Assembly (NCBI GenBank): GCA_002389785.1
Contig: DGQS01000147.1
Coordinates: 1 to 17,695 of the forward strand
DNA from: Bacteroidetes bacterium UBA4408
GTDB lineage: Bacteria > Bacteroidota > Bacteroidia > UBA4408
Direction of reading: 5' to 3'
DNA: 17,695 nucleotides
Positions within the stretch are counted from its first letter, which is position 1, and the number at the start of each line of letters is the position of its first letter. This document shows, in pieces, positions 11,001 through 15,932 of this stretch. The notes under the pieces were generated by a model that saw only the letters and a program-made list of their open reading frames with translations, did no database searches and had not been told where the DNA came from. The position numbers and the translations under genes are program-made.

Positions 11001-11145
11001 CTTTTTTCCATTCTTTCTCATAGCTTCCGTTTTTTGGAAACACATAGTTTGCATTCATTTTATTTGCAGCAATTTTTGTTTGAAAGGCAGCAATTGTAAA
11101 AGAAATAAGGACTATAAAAAGCACAAAGAGGCTTGTTTTTTTCAT
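4981..11145 (-). CDS. Bacterial alpha-2-macroglobulin family protein with CxEQ thioester
   Basis: A 2054-residue protease-trap-like protein, probably periplasmic or surface-held. I start it at the ATG at 11145, which opens a good signal peptide (MKKTSLFVLFIVLISFTIAA); an in-frame ATG 20 codons upstream (11205) would add a hydrophilic stretch and spoil it. No lipobox cysteine is visible, unlike the E. coli lipoprotein. Approximate order: helical repeat-like region (30-390), MG domains with the TDRKIYRPGQTVYFK signature near 612, a low-complexity linker (about 1205-1268), the A2M domain with LTRWKLLGWA near 1295, the thioester motif C1499-S-E-Q, an alpha-helical thioester domain (NGGWPWFEGMQDDAY), and a C-terminal MG10-like domain with YVQLKDMRASGLEP. 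The family binds attacking proteases covalently through the Cys-Gln thioester; that activity here is inferred. No penicillin-binding protein 1C gene is adjacent, although that pairing is common in proteobacteria. It is transcribed divergently from the kinase gene. Confidence 0.92.
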   Translation of the reverse strand: MKKTSLFVLFIVLISFTIAAFQTKIAANKMNANYVFPKNGSYEKEWKKVDSLQEKGLTRSALTIIAGIYTHAKAERSTPNYIRAIVERMKFESYLEEDEYVKSIADLENEIATSYYPAKQLIYSITAEIYWRYYQNNRWTFLNRTETRQFENKDIRTWDLKKIYEKVSYNYHQSLTQTERSKQITLSSLDALLLKEPGSQKLRPTLYDLLAHRAIDFFMNEESGLIKPANSFAPNSQEYFGSAKDFCQLVAESPDSTSRLLQTVRLLQDVLYFHLKDKDPQALVDVDLKRLRFVRENSSHLEKDSLYLQALRNIEQTYSTHSCSADASFLIASYYWEMSNAQVDKRTSASLRKKCMSLCEAVLMQFSASDAAKNCSYLKALLQEKELGLTLEDVNIPNKPILGLLRFKNVTKAYIKIVKLAASNETDLDRGLTLEMQKTLLKQEGVANWSIALPQELDYLEHTCQIAIPMLAVGHYLLFVGSDPEFNSIKNGLGHSSFWVSNIAYITQRKQDGSYEGYTLNRESGGALSDLSLRMWYETYDQKSRTNKFILGNSFTTDAQGHFEIPANENHRNFYLEIEDPKGDRLCSDYGFYHYKNYESHSQPFEQTYFFTDRKIYRPGQTVYFKALLLEKDGEASKILVNKQTEVTFNDANGQKISSLQLLTNEYGSCHGSFTIPTGRLNGQMYIATQSGSCYFSVEEYKRPKFEVNFDALKTSYLLGENVTVQGKAISYSGVSLGGAKVSYRVVRKAVYPVWWGFMRYFPMNQSEVEIGNGITTTTSDGAFSISFNALPDFTQNNSKDLTFNFLVYATITDVNGESHSAEKMITLGNTAYNLSASFPALVDKEKEVKIKLQASNLNGEYEVAKGTVRIYKLIQAAKVYRERRWDLPDSYLMNKSEFEALFPYDQYSDEANKYTWERSEMMEEIAFSTDTTLAKNLAGEVLLRSSKNWEQGEYFYEATSYDKNNKEVKVQNYFTLYSSLDKKATGVELLNFSMLKDAGEPGETTQVLVGTAEKELSLLVELECKNEIIKREWLKLSASQKIIDIPLEESYRGNCAVHITAIKQNRLLKYTSIITVPYTNRELDIQIETFRNKLKPGETEEWKLKIRDKKGNKASAELIAAVYDASLDAFAANSWMVNLYQSYYSTRSWDAGASFKLNSIAAYGKDWNIYPTPFNRQYDHLNWFGYEGYNSFGLTRDAYTSDRSVRTLAMPNAGGAAPMAKAEAAMEGFTEQSKPLIQSNTKSKETSQDAQNSNTSKTPVVKLRSNFNETAFFYPQLETNEVGDVLVKFTLPDALTRWKLLGWAHSKDLKTGSITAAFQTQKELMIGLLAPRFFREGDSILLRAKIENMSDQDQQIRGNIRFINTSTQQDITQQLLIKESAEKKCSIQKNGNQVIQWKVKIPQGFETISCLVTANCAGYSDGEEVTIPVLSNKTMVVESIPLSLRGKEQKSFSFPSLLTQNNQSKTLQNYSVTLEFSSNPVWYAIQALPYLMESSTACSEQLFSRYYATSIAAHLANSSPKIKRVFDSWKSAENSGNKESLLSSLEKNTELKTLLLEETPWVMQAKNEHERKQRLGLLFDLNTLSNETEKALSQLQKMQLQNGGWPWFEGMQDDAYITQHIVAGLGHLDHLGIKIIHTDPQLYESIKAAVAYMDTRMREEYDQLLKYSSNTMNENHLSYAAIHYLYSRSYFKEIALSPSAKIAFAYYKGQTEKYWLKNNRYLQGMIALSLHRYGTKNVATSILASLKENALFSEEFGMYWKDNTAGYYWHQAPIETQALLMEAFDEIANDALSVEAMKVWLLKNKQCNDWKTTRATTEACYALLRRGTDFLAQENEVEIKIGSYDLTTATIEDSKKEAGTGYFKTSWHGNDIKSDMGTISVKPAATNSSNQSLMWGAVYWNYYEELTKIKQSTSPLQISKKVFCEKNSPTGPFLEPITLNSVVKPGDKLVVRIEIRSDREMEYVQLKDMRASGLEPVSVISTYTYQDGLGYYESTKDASTSFYFSHIPRGTHVLEYTLRASHSGNFSNGITSIQCAYAPEFTSHSEGIRIEIK

Positions 11146-11233
11146 GAATGATTTATTAAATGAGACACAAATAAAGACCGAAAAATTTGTTTGTTTTTGA
11201 TACAAAACAATTCACTGATGCAAGATAATTCAA

Positions 11234-11259
11234 AATTCCACAAGTAGAAAAATGGAATT
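11234..11259. repeat. Inverted repeat AATTCCA-N12-TGGAATT in the A2M/kinase divergent region
   Basis: Perfect 7-bp arms lie at 11234-11240 and 11253-11259, between the divergent starts of the A2M gene (11145) and the histidine kinase gene (11286). The right arm ends 13 bp before the kinase gene's -7 box, a position that suits an operator. The tract is AT-rich, so chance is possible. Confidence 0.3.
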
Positions 11260-11265
11260 GCTCAA

Positions 11266-11282
11266 AACAAATTATATTTGTT
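11266..11282 (+). promoter_or_regulatory. -7 promoter box TATATTTG inside a 17-bp inverted repeat, just before the kinase start
   Basis: TATATTTG at 11273-11280 fits the Bacteroidota -7 consensus TAnnTTTG and ends 5 nt before the kinase ATG. It is embedded in AACAAAT-TAT-ATTTGTT (11266-11282), an inverted repeat with perfect 7-bp arms. No convincing -33 element is visible at the usual spacing. With this geometry the transcript would begin at or very near the ATG, meaning a leaderless or nearly leaderless mRNA. Confidence is moderate for the box and low for the repeat being an operator. Confidence 0.45.
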
Positions 11283-11285
11283 ACG

Positions 11286-12272
11286 ATGACGCAATTACAA
11301 AAACGACCTAGACCGCTTTTTTTATTCTATTTACTAGTGGTGTATGTGTTTATTCAATTTAGTTGGTGGAGTTATTTAATGGTGAAGTTGAACAACGAAG
11401 TACTTGAGCAACGCCTACAGATAATTGAATTGCAAACTTCTGATACAGGCGAAATTGAAAGCGCACAAAATGAACTACATGCTAAATTGAAAAAACGTTG
11501 GTTAATGATTGCCGGTGAAGGAACTGTTTTTTTGGTATTGTTGATTTCCGGATTTTTGCAAACTCGAAAAACTTTTAAAAAGGAAGCAGAGTTAGGATTG
11601 CGTCAAAAGAATTTTTTGTTATCCATCACACATGAACTAAAATCTCCGATAGCTTCTGCAAAGCTTCAACTCGAAACTTTATTAAAAAGAGATTTGCCCA
11701 AAGAAAAGCAAAACGAAATTATCCACAACGCACTTGCCGATACAGAGCGATTAAACGCATTGGTTGAGAATGTGCTCATTGCAGTACGTTTGGAGGACAA
11801 TAGTTTTAGACTTTTAAAGCAGGTTTCAAATTTTTCGGAATTGGTAGAAAGCGAAATGAATAAACTTGCTACTTTGTTTCAGCAACAAAAACAACATCGT
11901 TTAAGCTTATTAATTGAAAAGGGAATTGAATTTGAAGCAGATCGTTTTGCTTTTATTTCAATTCTCACAAACTTATACGAAAACGCTATTAAATATTCGC
12001 CAAACTTTCCACAAATTACCTGTATTCTAAAAAAATACGAGCACAAAATTTTACTACAAATTACCGATGAAGGTAGCGGTATAGCGGAAGCTGAAAAGCA
12101 GTTGATTTTTGATAAATTTTATCGAATTGGTAATGAAGAAACTCGCAAAAACAAAGGTACCGGACTCGGTCTTTACATTGTAAAAAAACTTGTAGTTGCT
12201 CATCATGGAACAATTGAAGTAAAAAAAAATTCACCCAAAGGAAGTATTTTCGAAATAGTATTAATAACCTAA
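11286..12272 (+). CDS. Two-TM sensor histidine kinase without adjacent response regulator
   Basis: A 328-residue membrane histidine kinase. TM1 spans about residues 11-33 and TM2 about 72-91, leaving a short periplasmic stretch of about 38 residues that is too small for a known sensor fold. There is no HAMP domain of normal length. The dimerisation/phosphoacceptor helix carries SITHELKSPIAS with His116. The catalytic domain has all boxes: N (NLYENAIKY, 229-237), G1 (DEGSGIA, 261-267), F (IFDKFYR, 274-280) and G2 (GTGLGLYIV, 291-299), so it should be active. No response regulator lies on either side; recJ follows after 9 bp and is probably co-transcribed. The signal is unknown. The short sensor resembles kinases that sense membrane state or use a partner protein, which is inference. 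No Shine-Dalgarno sequence is present. Confidence 0.9.
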   Translation: MTQLQKRPRPLFLFYLLVVYVFIQFSWWSYLMVKLNNEVLEQRLQIIELQTSDTGEIESAQNELHAKLKKRWLMIAGEGTVFLVLLISGFLQTRKTFKKEAELGLRQKNFLLSITHELKSPIASAKLQLETLLKRDLPKEKQNEIIHNALADTERLNALVENVLIAVRLEDNSFRLLKQVSNFSELVESEMNKLATLFQQQKQHRLSLLIEKGIEFEADRFAFISILTNLYENAIKYSPNFPQITCILKKYEHKILLQITDEGSGIAEAEKQLIFDKFYRIGNEETRKNKGTGLGLYIVKKLVVAHHGTIEVKKNSPKGSIFEIVLIT

Positions 12273-12281
12273 AATTACCGC

Positions 12282-13994
12282 ATGAAAAAACGTTGGGTTA
12301 TTGCTGAAGCTCCTTCCGAACAACAAACCAATACACTTGCTGCCGAACTCAATATTCACAAAGTTCTTGCAACACTATTGATTCAACGTGGAGTTACCAA
12401 TTTTGAAGAAGCCCGTAGCTTTTTTCGTCCGCAGCTTACAGCCTTGCACGATCCTTTTTTGATGCAGGACATGCAAGCAGCAGTCAGCAGAGTTAGAAGA
12501 GCAATTCAAAAGGGCGAACGAATCTTAATTTATGGCGATTACGATGTTGATGGCACTACAGCGGTTGCTTTAATGTATAGTTTTCTGAAGAAGGAATATA
12601 CTGCCATTGAATATTATATTCCCGATCGTTACAGTGAAGGATATGGAATTTCTATAAAGGGAATAGAGTATGCCGCCAACAACAATTTTTCATTAATTAT
12701 TGCGCTTGATTGTGGAATTAAAAGTGTCGATAAAATTGATTATGCTACAAGTCGAGGAATTGATTTTATTATTTGTGATCATCACCGGCCTGGTGAAACA
12801 ATTCCCAAAGCAATAGCTGTCTTAGATCCAAAAAGGGAAGATTGCAATTATCCTTTTAAAGAATTAACCGGTTGTGGAATTGGCTTTAAATTAATACAGG
12901 CCTATGCAGCGCAAAGTGACATTGATTTTTCTATGCTGCAAGCCTATCTTGATTTGGTGGCTGTAAGTATTGCTGCCGACATTGTTCCAATTGTTGGTGA
13001 AAATAGAATTTTGGCACACTTTGGATTAATTGAATTAAATGAGCGCCCTCGGCCGGGATTTAAAGCAATGATTGAAATTGCAAATTTTTCACAACAAAAA
13101 CCGCTCACAATTTCGGACGTGGTATTCATTATTGCACCACGCATTAATGCAGCCGGTAGATTGGAGTCGGGAAACAGGGCAGTGGAGCTTTTACTTAGTG
13201 AAACTGCCCAACATGCAACAATTTCGGGTAACAACTTGAACAGTACAAATACCGAGCGAAAAAACATTGACAAATTAATTACCGAACAAGCGCTCGCAAT
13301 TATTGGTGAAGATGCCCATCTAATTCAAAAAAAATCTACCGTACTTTATCGACCCGATTGGCACAAAGGCGTGGTGGGTATTGTTGCATCGCGCCTCATC
13401 GAAAAATATTACCGGCCCACCATTGTGTTAACACAATCAAATGGCCTACTAACAGGATCGGCACGCTCGGTGAAAAATTTTGATGTATATAATGCTATCG
13501 AGGCTTGTGCTCATTTGCTCGAACAGTTCGGAGGGCACAAGTATGCAGCAGGCTTATCGCTCAAGGAAGAAAACCTTGAAGCATTTCAACTAAAATTCGA
13601 AGAAGTGGTATCTGCTACCATGGATGAAAAATGGCTTACTCCCGAAATCGAAATTGATGCATTGCTTGATTTCTCCGACATTGATGCAAAGTTTTTTCGC
13701 ATCCTCAAACAGTTTGCACCTTTTGGCCCCGAGAATATGCATCCGGTATTTGCTTCAAAAGGCCTAACTGATAAAGGTTTTGCTAAGGTGGTTGGCAACA
13801 ATCATTTAAAGTTGGATGCTATCCAAAGCAATACACAAATTTCCTTTCCTTGTATAGCATTTGGCCTAGGAGAATACTATACGCAGTTATTACAAAAAAA
13901 GCCATTCGATATGTGTTATACCATTGGTGAAAATGAATGGATGGGTAAAAGTAATTTGCAACTATTGGTGAAAGATTTTAATTTTTACGAATAA
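12282..13994 (+). CDS. recJ: Single-stranded-DNA-specific exonuclease RecJ
   Basis: A 570-residue DHH-superfamily nuclease that degrades single-stranded DNA 5' to 3' in recombination and base-excision or mismatch repair. The metal-binding motifs are intact: YGDYDVDG (G85-D86-Y87-D88), ALDCGIKS, and ICDHHRPGE with D166-H167-H168, followed by AVLDPKREDCNYPF and LTGCGIGFK. PRINAAGR starts at residue 286, and the DHHA1 domain has VGIVASRLIEKY and GGHKYAAG (417-424). The C terminus contains the OB-fold segment FAPFGPENMHPVF. Its length matches the bacterial family (about 560-580). It follows the kinase gene by 9 bp and has no promoter box or Shine-Dalgarno sequence of its own, so it is likely expressed from the kinase transcript. 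No truncation or missing catalytic residue is seen. Confidence 0.97.
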   Translation: MKKRWVIAEAPSEQQTNTLAAELNIHKVLATLLIQRGVTNFEEARSFFRPQLTALHDPFLMQDMQAAVSRVRRAIQKGERILIYGDYDVDGTTAVALMYSFLKKEYTAIEYYIPDRYSEGYGISIKGIEYAANNNFSLIIALDCGIKSVDKIDYATSRGIDFIICDHHRPGETIPKAIAVLDPKREDCNYPFKELTGCGIGFKLIQAYAAQSDIDFSMLQAYLDLVAVSIAADIVPIVGENRILAHFGLIELNERPRPGFKAMIEIANFSQQKPLTISDVVFIIAPRINAAGRLESGNRAVELLLSETAQHATISGNNLNSTNTERKNIDKLITEQALAIIGEDAHLIQKKSTVLYRPDWHKGVVGIVASRLIEKYYRPTIVLTQSNGLLTGSARSVKNFDVYNAIEACAHLLEQFGGHKYAAGLSLKEENLEAFQLKFEEVVSATMDEKWLTPEIEIDALLDFSDIDAKFFRILKQFAPFGPENMHPVFASKGLTDKGFAKVVGNNHLKLDAIQSNTQISFPCIAFGLGEYYTQLLQKKPFDMCYTIGENEWMGKSNLQLLVKDFNFYE

Positions 13995-14008
13995 AAAACT
14001 ACCAATTC

Positions 14009-14039
14009 TTTAAGGGCAACTGCCATATTGGCCTTTAAA
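14009..14039 (+). terminator. Possible weak terminator hairpin after recJ
   Basis: TTTAAGGGC (14009-14017) can pair with GCCTTTAAA (14031-14039) over 9 bp with one G-U pair and a 13-nt loop, 15 bp after the recJ stop. Smaller competing hairpins (GGC/GCC, GCCA/TGGC) lie inside it. There is no good U-tract downstream, so this may be a processing or pause hairpin rather than an efficient terminator. Confidence 0.3.
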
Positions 14040-14134
14040 ATCAATACTTTCAGTCAATATTTCTTGAAATAGAGTCTCCCAATGACAAGAATTCATTTTT
14101 TTTTGATTGGCATTTAATTTGAAAAATTTCTTGC

Positions 14135-14146
14135 GAAAACGTTTTC
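14135..14146. promoter_or_regulatory. 12-bp perfect palindrome GAAAACGTTTTC upstream of the Hsp20 gene (candidate operator)
   Basis: GAAAACGTTTTC is perfectly self-complementary and lies 51 bp before the chaperone ATG, where a promoter is expected. An even palindrome with a central CpG flanked by A and T runs resembles LacI/GalR-family operators, but no regulator is encoded nearby. It is not a CIRCE element. I could not identify a clean TAnnTTTG box around it. Confidence 0.4.
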
Positions 14147-14184
14147 AATAGACTTAAAAAACAAATTAATAAAATCTAAAAATC

Positions 14185-14190
14185 AGGAGG
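14185..14190 (+). promoter_or_regulatory. Strong Shine-Dalgarno sequence AGGAGG for the Hsp20 gene
   Basis: A full AGGAGG lies 7 nt before the ATG at 14198 and fixes that start. It is the only strong Shine-Dalgarno sequence before a gene start visible in this window; all other starts have AT-rich leaders. In Bacteroidia and Flavobacteriia the 16S anti-Shine-Dalgarno tail is normally occluded on the ribosome, so a strong site is exceptional. Confidence 0.75.
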
Positions 14191-14197
14191 ATAAAAA

Positions 14198-14635
14198 ATG
14201 ACACTAGTAAAATTTAAAAACAGCAACATGCCCGTAATTCCCACTTTTTTTGACACACTTTTGGGAAAAGACTTTTTTGATTACAATTTTTCAAATGTAA
14301 AATTAACCCTGCCGGCTGCAAACGTAAAAGAAACAAAGGACAATTTTATTTTAGAATTAGCAGCTCCCGGAATGAAAAAATCAGATTTCAAGGTGGAGGT
14401 TACCAATTCGGTACTTACTGTTTCTTCTGAAACAGAAAATAAAATAGAAGAAAGCAAAGATGGATATACACGCAAGGAATTCAACTTTGAATCTTTTTCG
14501 CGTAGCTTTAATTTGCCACAAATGGTAAATAAAGATATGATCAGTGCCGAATATGTAAATGGTTTGTTAACCATTACTATTCCTAAACGTGAAGAAGCAA
14601 AGGAAAAGCCTTCTCGATTAATTGATATAGCTTAA
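14198..14635 (+). CDS. hsp20: Small heat shock protein, Hsp20/alpha-crystallin family
   Basis: A 145-residue ATP-independent holdase chaperone that keeps unfolding proteins soluble until the ATP-dependent chaperones act. The alpha-crystallin domain covers about residues 39-130, with ILELAAPGMKKSDFKVEV (residues 51-68) and the closing NGLLTITIPK (121-130). The C-terminal tail has the I-x-I oligomerisation motif (I142-D143-I144). The N-terminal arm (MPVIPTFFDTLLGKDFF) is short and aromatic, as usual. The gene stands alone: a palindrome and a strong Shine-Dalgarno sequence precede it, and an intrinsic terminator follows 29 bp after the stop. Transcriptional and perhaps translational induction under stress is inferred from this arrangement. 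Confidence 0.96.
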   Translation: MTLVKFKNSNMPVIPTFFDTLLGKDFFDYNFSNVKLTLPAANVKETKDNFILELAAPGMKKSDFKVEVTNSVLTVSSETENKIEESKDGYTRKEFNFESFSRSFNLPQMVNKDMISAEYVNGLLTITIPKREEAKEKPSRLIDIA

Positions 14636-14664
14636 GTAAGAAGGTTTGATTGTTGGTTTAGTTT

Positions 14665-14693
14665 AAAAGGGTAGGAATTTCCTGCCCTTTTTT
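14665..14693 (+). terminator. Rho-independent terminator of the Hsp20 gene
   Basis: The stem AAAAGGGTAGG (14665-14675) pairs with CCTGCCCTTTT (14681-14691) over 11 bp with one U-G pair and a 5-nt loop AATTT, and the T-run continues to 14693. It sits 29 bp after the Hsp20 stop codon. This is the clearest intrinsic terminator in the window. Confidence 0.85.
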
Positions 14694-14724
14694 ATGAAAA
14701 ATTGTTGCACTTGATTTAACCTGT

Positions 14725-14740
14725 ATTGCGGCGCTGCAAT
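14725..14740. repeat. Imperfect 16-bp palindrome ATTGCGGCGCTGCAAT
   Basis: Seven of eight base pairs are complementary, with no spacer; the exception is the G/T pair at 14730/14735. It is a GC-rich island in AT-rich intergenic DNA, between the Hsp20 terminator and the epimerase gene and about 100 bp upstream of that gene's -7 box. Its role is unknown; it could be a protein-binding site. Confidence 0.3.
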
Positions 14741-14839
14741 TACTTTCTATAGCGACTCAGAAAAGCAAAAACTGATGCAATTAACAGTTGGTAATATGCC
14801 TTACTTAAATAAGCACTAACTTTATTCATGAATCAATCC

Positions 14840-14847
14840 TAAATTTG
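14840..14847 (+). promoter_or_regulatory. -7 promoter box TAAATTTG of the epimerase gene
   Basis: TAAATTTG fits TAnnTTTG and ends 4 nt before the ATG at 14852. No good -33 element is seen at 19-20 bp. Transcription from this box would start at or beside the start codon, as for the histidine kinase gene. Confidence 0.45.
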
Positions 14848-14851
14848 TGCT

Positions 14852-15766
14852 ATGACTATCGGTAAAACCATACTAATTACAGGAGGCACAGGACTTATTG
14901 GTAAAAACCTGCAACAACTATTACTTTCTAAAGGGTACCAGTGTAAAATACTTTCAAGTAATAAATCTTTTTGCAATGAAAAAAATAGTTTTTACTGGAA
15001 TATTAATAGCGGATTTATCGATAAAAGAGCACTTGAAAATGTAAACTATATAGTGCATTTAGCGGGTGCCAACATCGCCCAAAAAAGATGGACTGCTGCG
15101 CAAAAGCAGAACATTTTGGATAGCCGAATAAAATCAATGCAATTGCTATATAATTCGGTGGACAAAAGCAAGCATCAAATTTCAGCTGTTATTTCAGCAT
15201 CTGGTGTGGGCTATTATGGAGCTTACACAAGCGAAAAAATTTATAAGGAAACAGATGCCGCCGCTGAAGACTTCTTAGGAAATACATGTCTTCAATGGGA
15301 AAATTCAGTTGCCAAATTCAGTGAATTAAGTATCAGAACTGTTGTTTTACGCACGGGTGTTGTTTTTGCTAAAGATGGAGGAGCCATTGAAAAATTAAAG
15401 TTGTTTGCAAAATTTGGTTTGTCGTCTGCCTTTGGTACGGGTAAACAATATTTCCCCTGGATACATATTCACGATTTATGCGCTATGTACATAAAGGCAA
15501 TAGAAGACAACACTATCCACGGAGCTTATAATGCGGTAGCCCCACAGCACATTAACAATAAGGACCTTACAATCGCTTTGGCCAAAAGTTTACGAAAACC
15601 TTATTTCTTGCCGAATGTACCGGCTTTTGTATTAAAAATCATATTAGGAGAAATGGCTGTGATGTTGTTAGAAGGAAGCCGGGTATCGTGTGAAAAAATT
15701 CAAAATGCAGGTTTTGGGTTTAAGTTTAATAAATGCGAGGAGGCATTGAGGGATTTGATTGTGTAG
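14852..15766 (+). CDS. TIGR01777-family NAD(P)-binding epimerase/reductase (SDR, YfcH-like)
   Basis: A 304-residue extended short-chain dehydrogenase-like protein. The Rossmann motif TGGTGLIG (residues 10-17, GxxGxxG) sits at the N terminus, followed by the family signature HLAGANIAQKRW (69-80), SASGVGYYG (115-123) with the YYG typical of this family, LRTGVVFAKDGGA (166-178), and WIHIHDL (203-209). The C-terminal part (about 252-299: LPNVPAFVLKIILGEMA, then EGSRVSCEKIQNAGFGF) is the DUF1731 tail that defines the family. Substrate and reaction are unknown for most members, so no specific function is assigned. It has its own -7 box and is convergent with hemD, so it appears monocistronic. Confidence 0.93.
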   Translation: MTIGKTILITGGTGLIGKNLQQLLLSKGYQCKILSSNKSFCNEKNSFYWNINSGFIDKRALENVNYIVHLAGANIAQKRWTAAQKQNILDSRIKSMQLLYNSVDKSKHQISAVISASGVGYYGAYTSEKIYKETDAAAEDFLGNTCLQWENSVAKFSELSIRTVVLRTGVVFAKDGGAIEKLKLFAKFGLSSAFGTGKQYFPWIHIHDLCAMYIKAIEDNTIHGAYNAVAPQHINNKDLTIALAKSLRKPYFLPNVPAFVLKIILGEMAVMLLEGSRVSCEKIQNAGFGFKFNKCEEALRDLIV

Positions 15767-15932
15767 CGAAGGGTATTAAATTTCTTGAACATAGGGCATT
15801 TTCGTATCCTCTTCTTCACTTAACTGGCATCCACAATTACATAGAGGCAAACAATAAAAACAAATACAGTATTAAGCCCTAAAGGATCAAAATTAGTAAC
15901 TGAATTTAATAAAAAACTGATTTGAAAAGTGT

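Noticed and set aside
11146..11205. Longer A2M start at the ATG at 11205
   Set aside because: It would add 20 mostly polar residues ahead of an otherwise typical Sec signal peptide; the ATG at 11145 gives a normal N terminus.
14038..14197. CIRCE element or sigma-32-type heat-shock promoter before hsp20
   Set aside because: No TTAGCACTC-N9-GAGTGCTAA repeat and no recognisable -35/-10 heat-shock boxes are present; only the GAAAACGTTTTC palindrome stands out.
13995..14197. Possible small RNA between recJ and hsp20
   Set aside because: Only a weak hairpin without a U-tract is visible, with no promoter box to support an independent transcript.
15780..15932. Small hydrophobic peptide frame on the minus strand between hemD and the epimerase gene, ending FVFIVCLYVIVDAS
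   Set aside because: It has no ATG and only weak alternative starts, overlaps the hemD stop region, and could be a chance AT-rich frame. I see no other feature in this 166-bp convergent gap.
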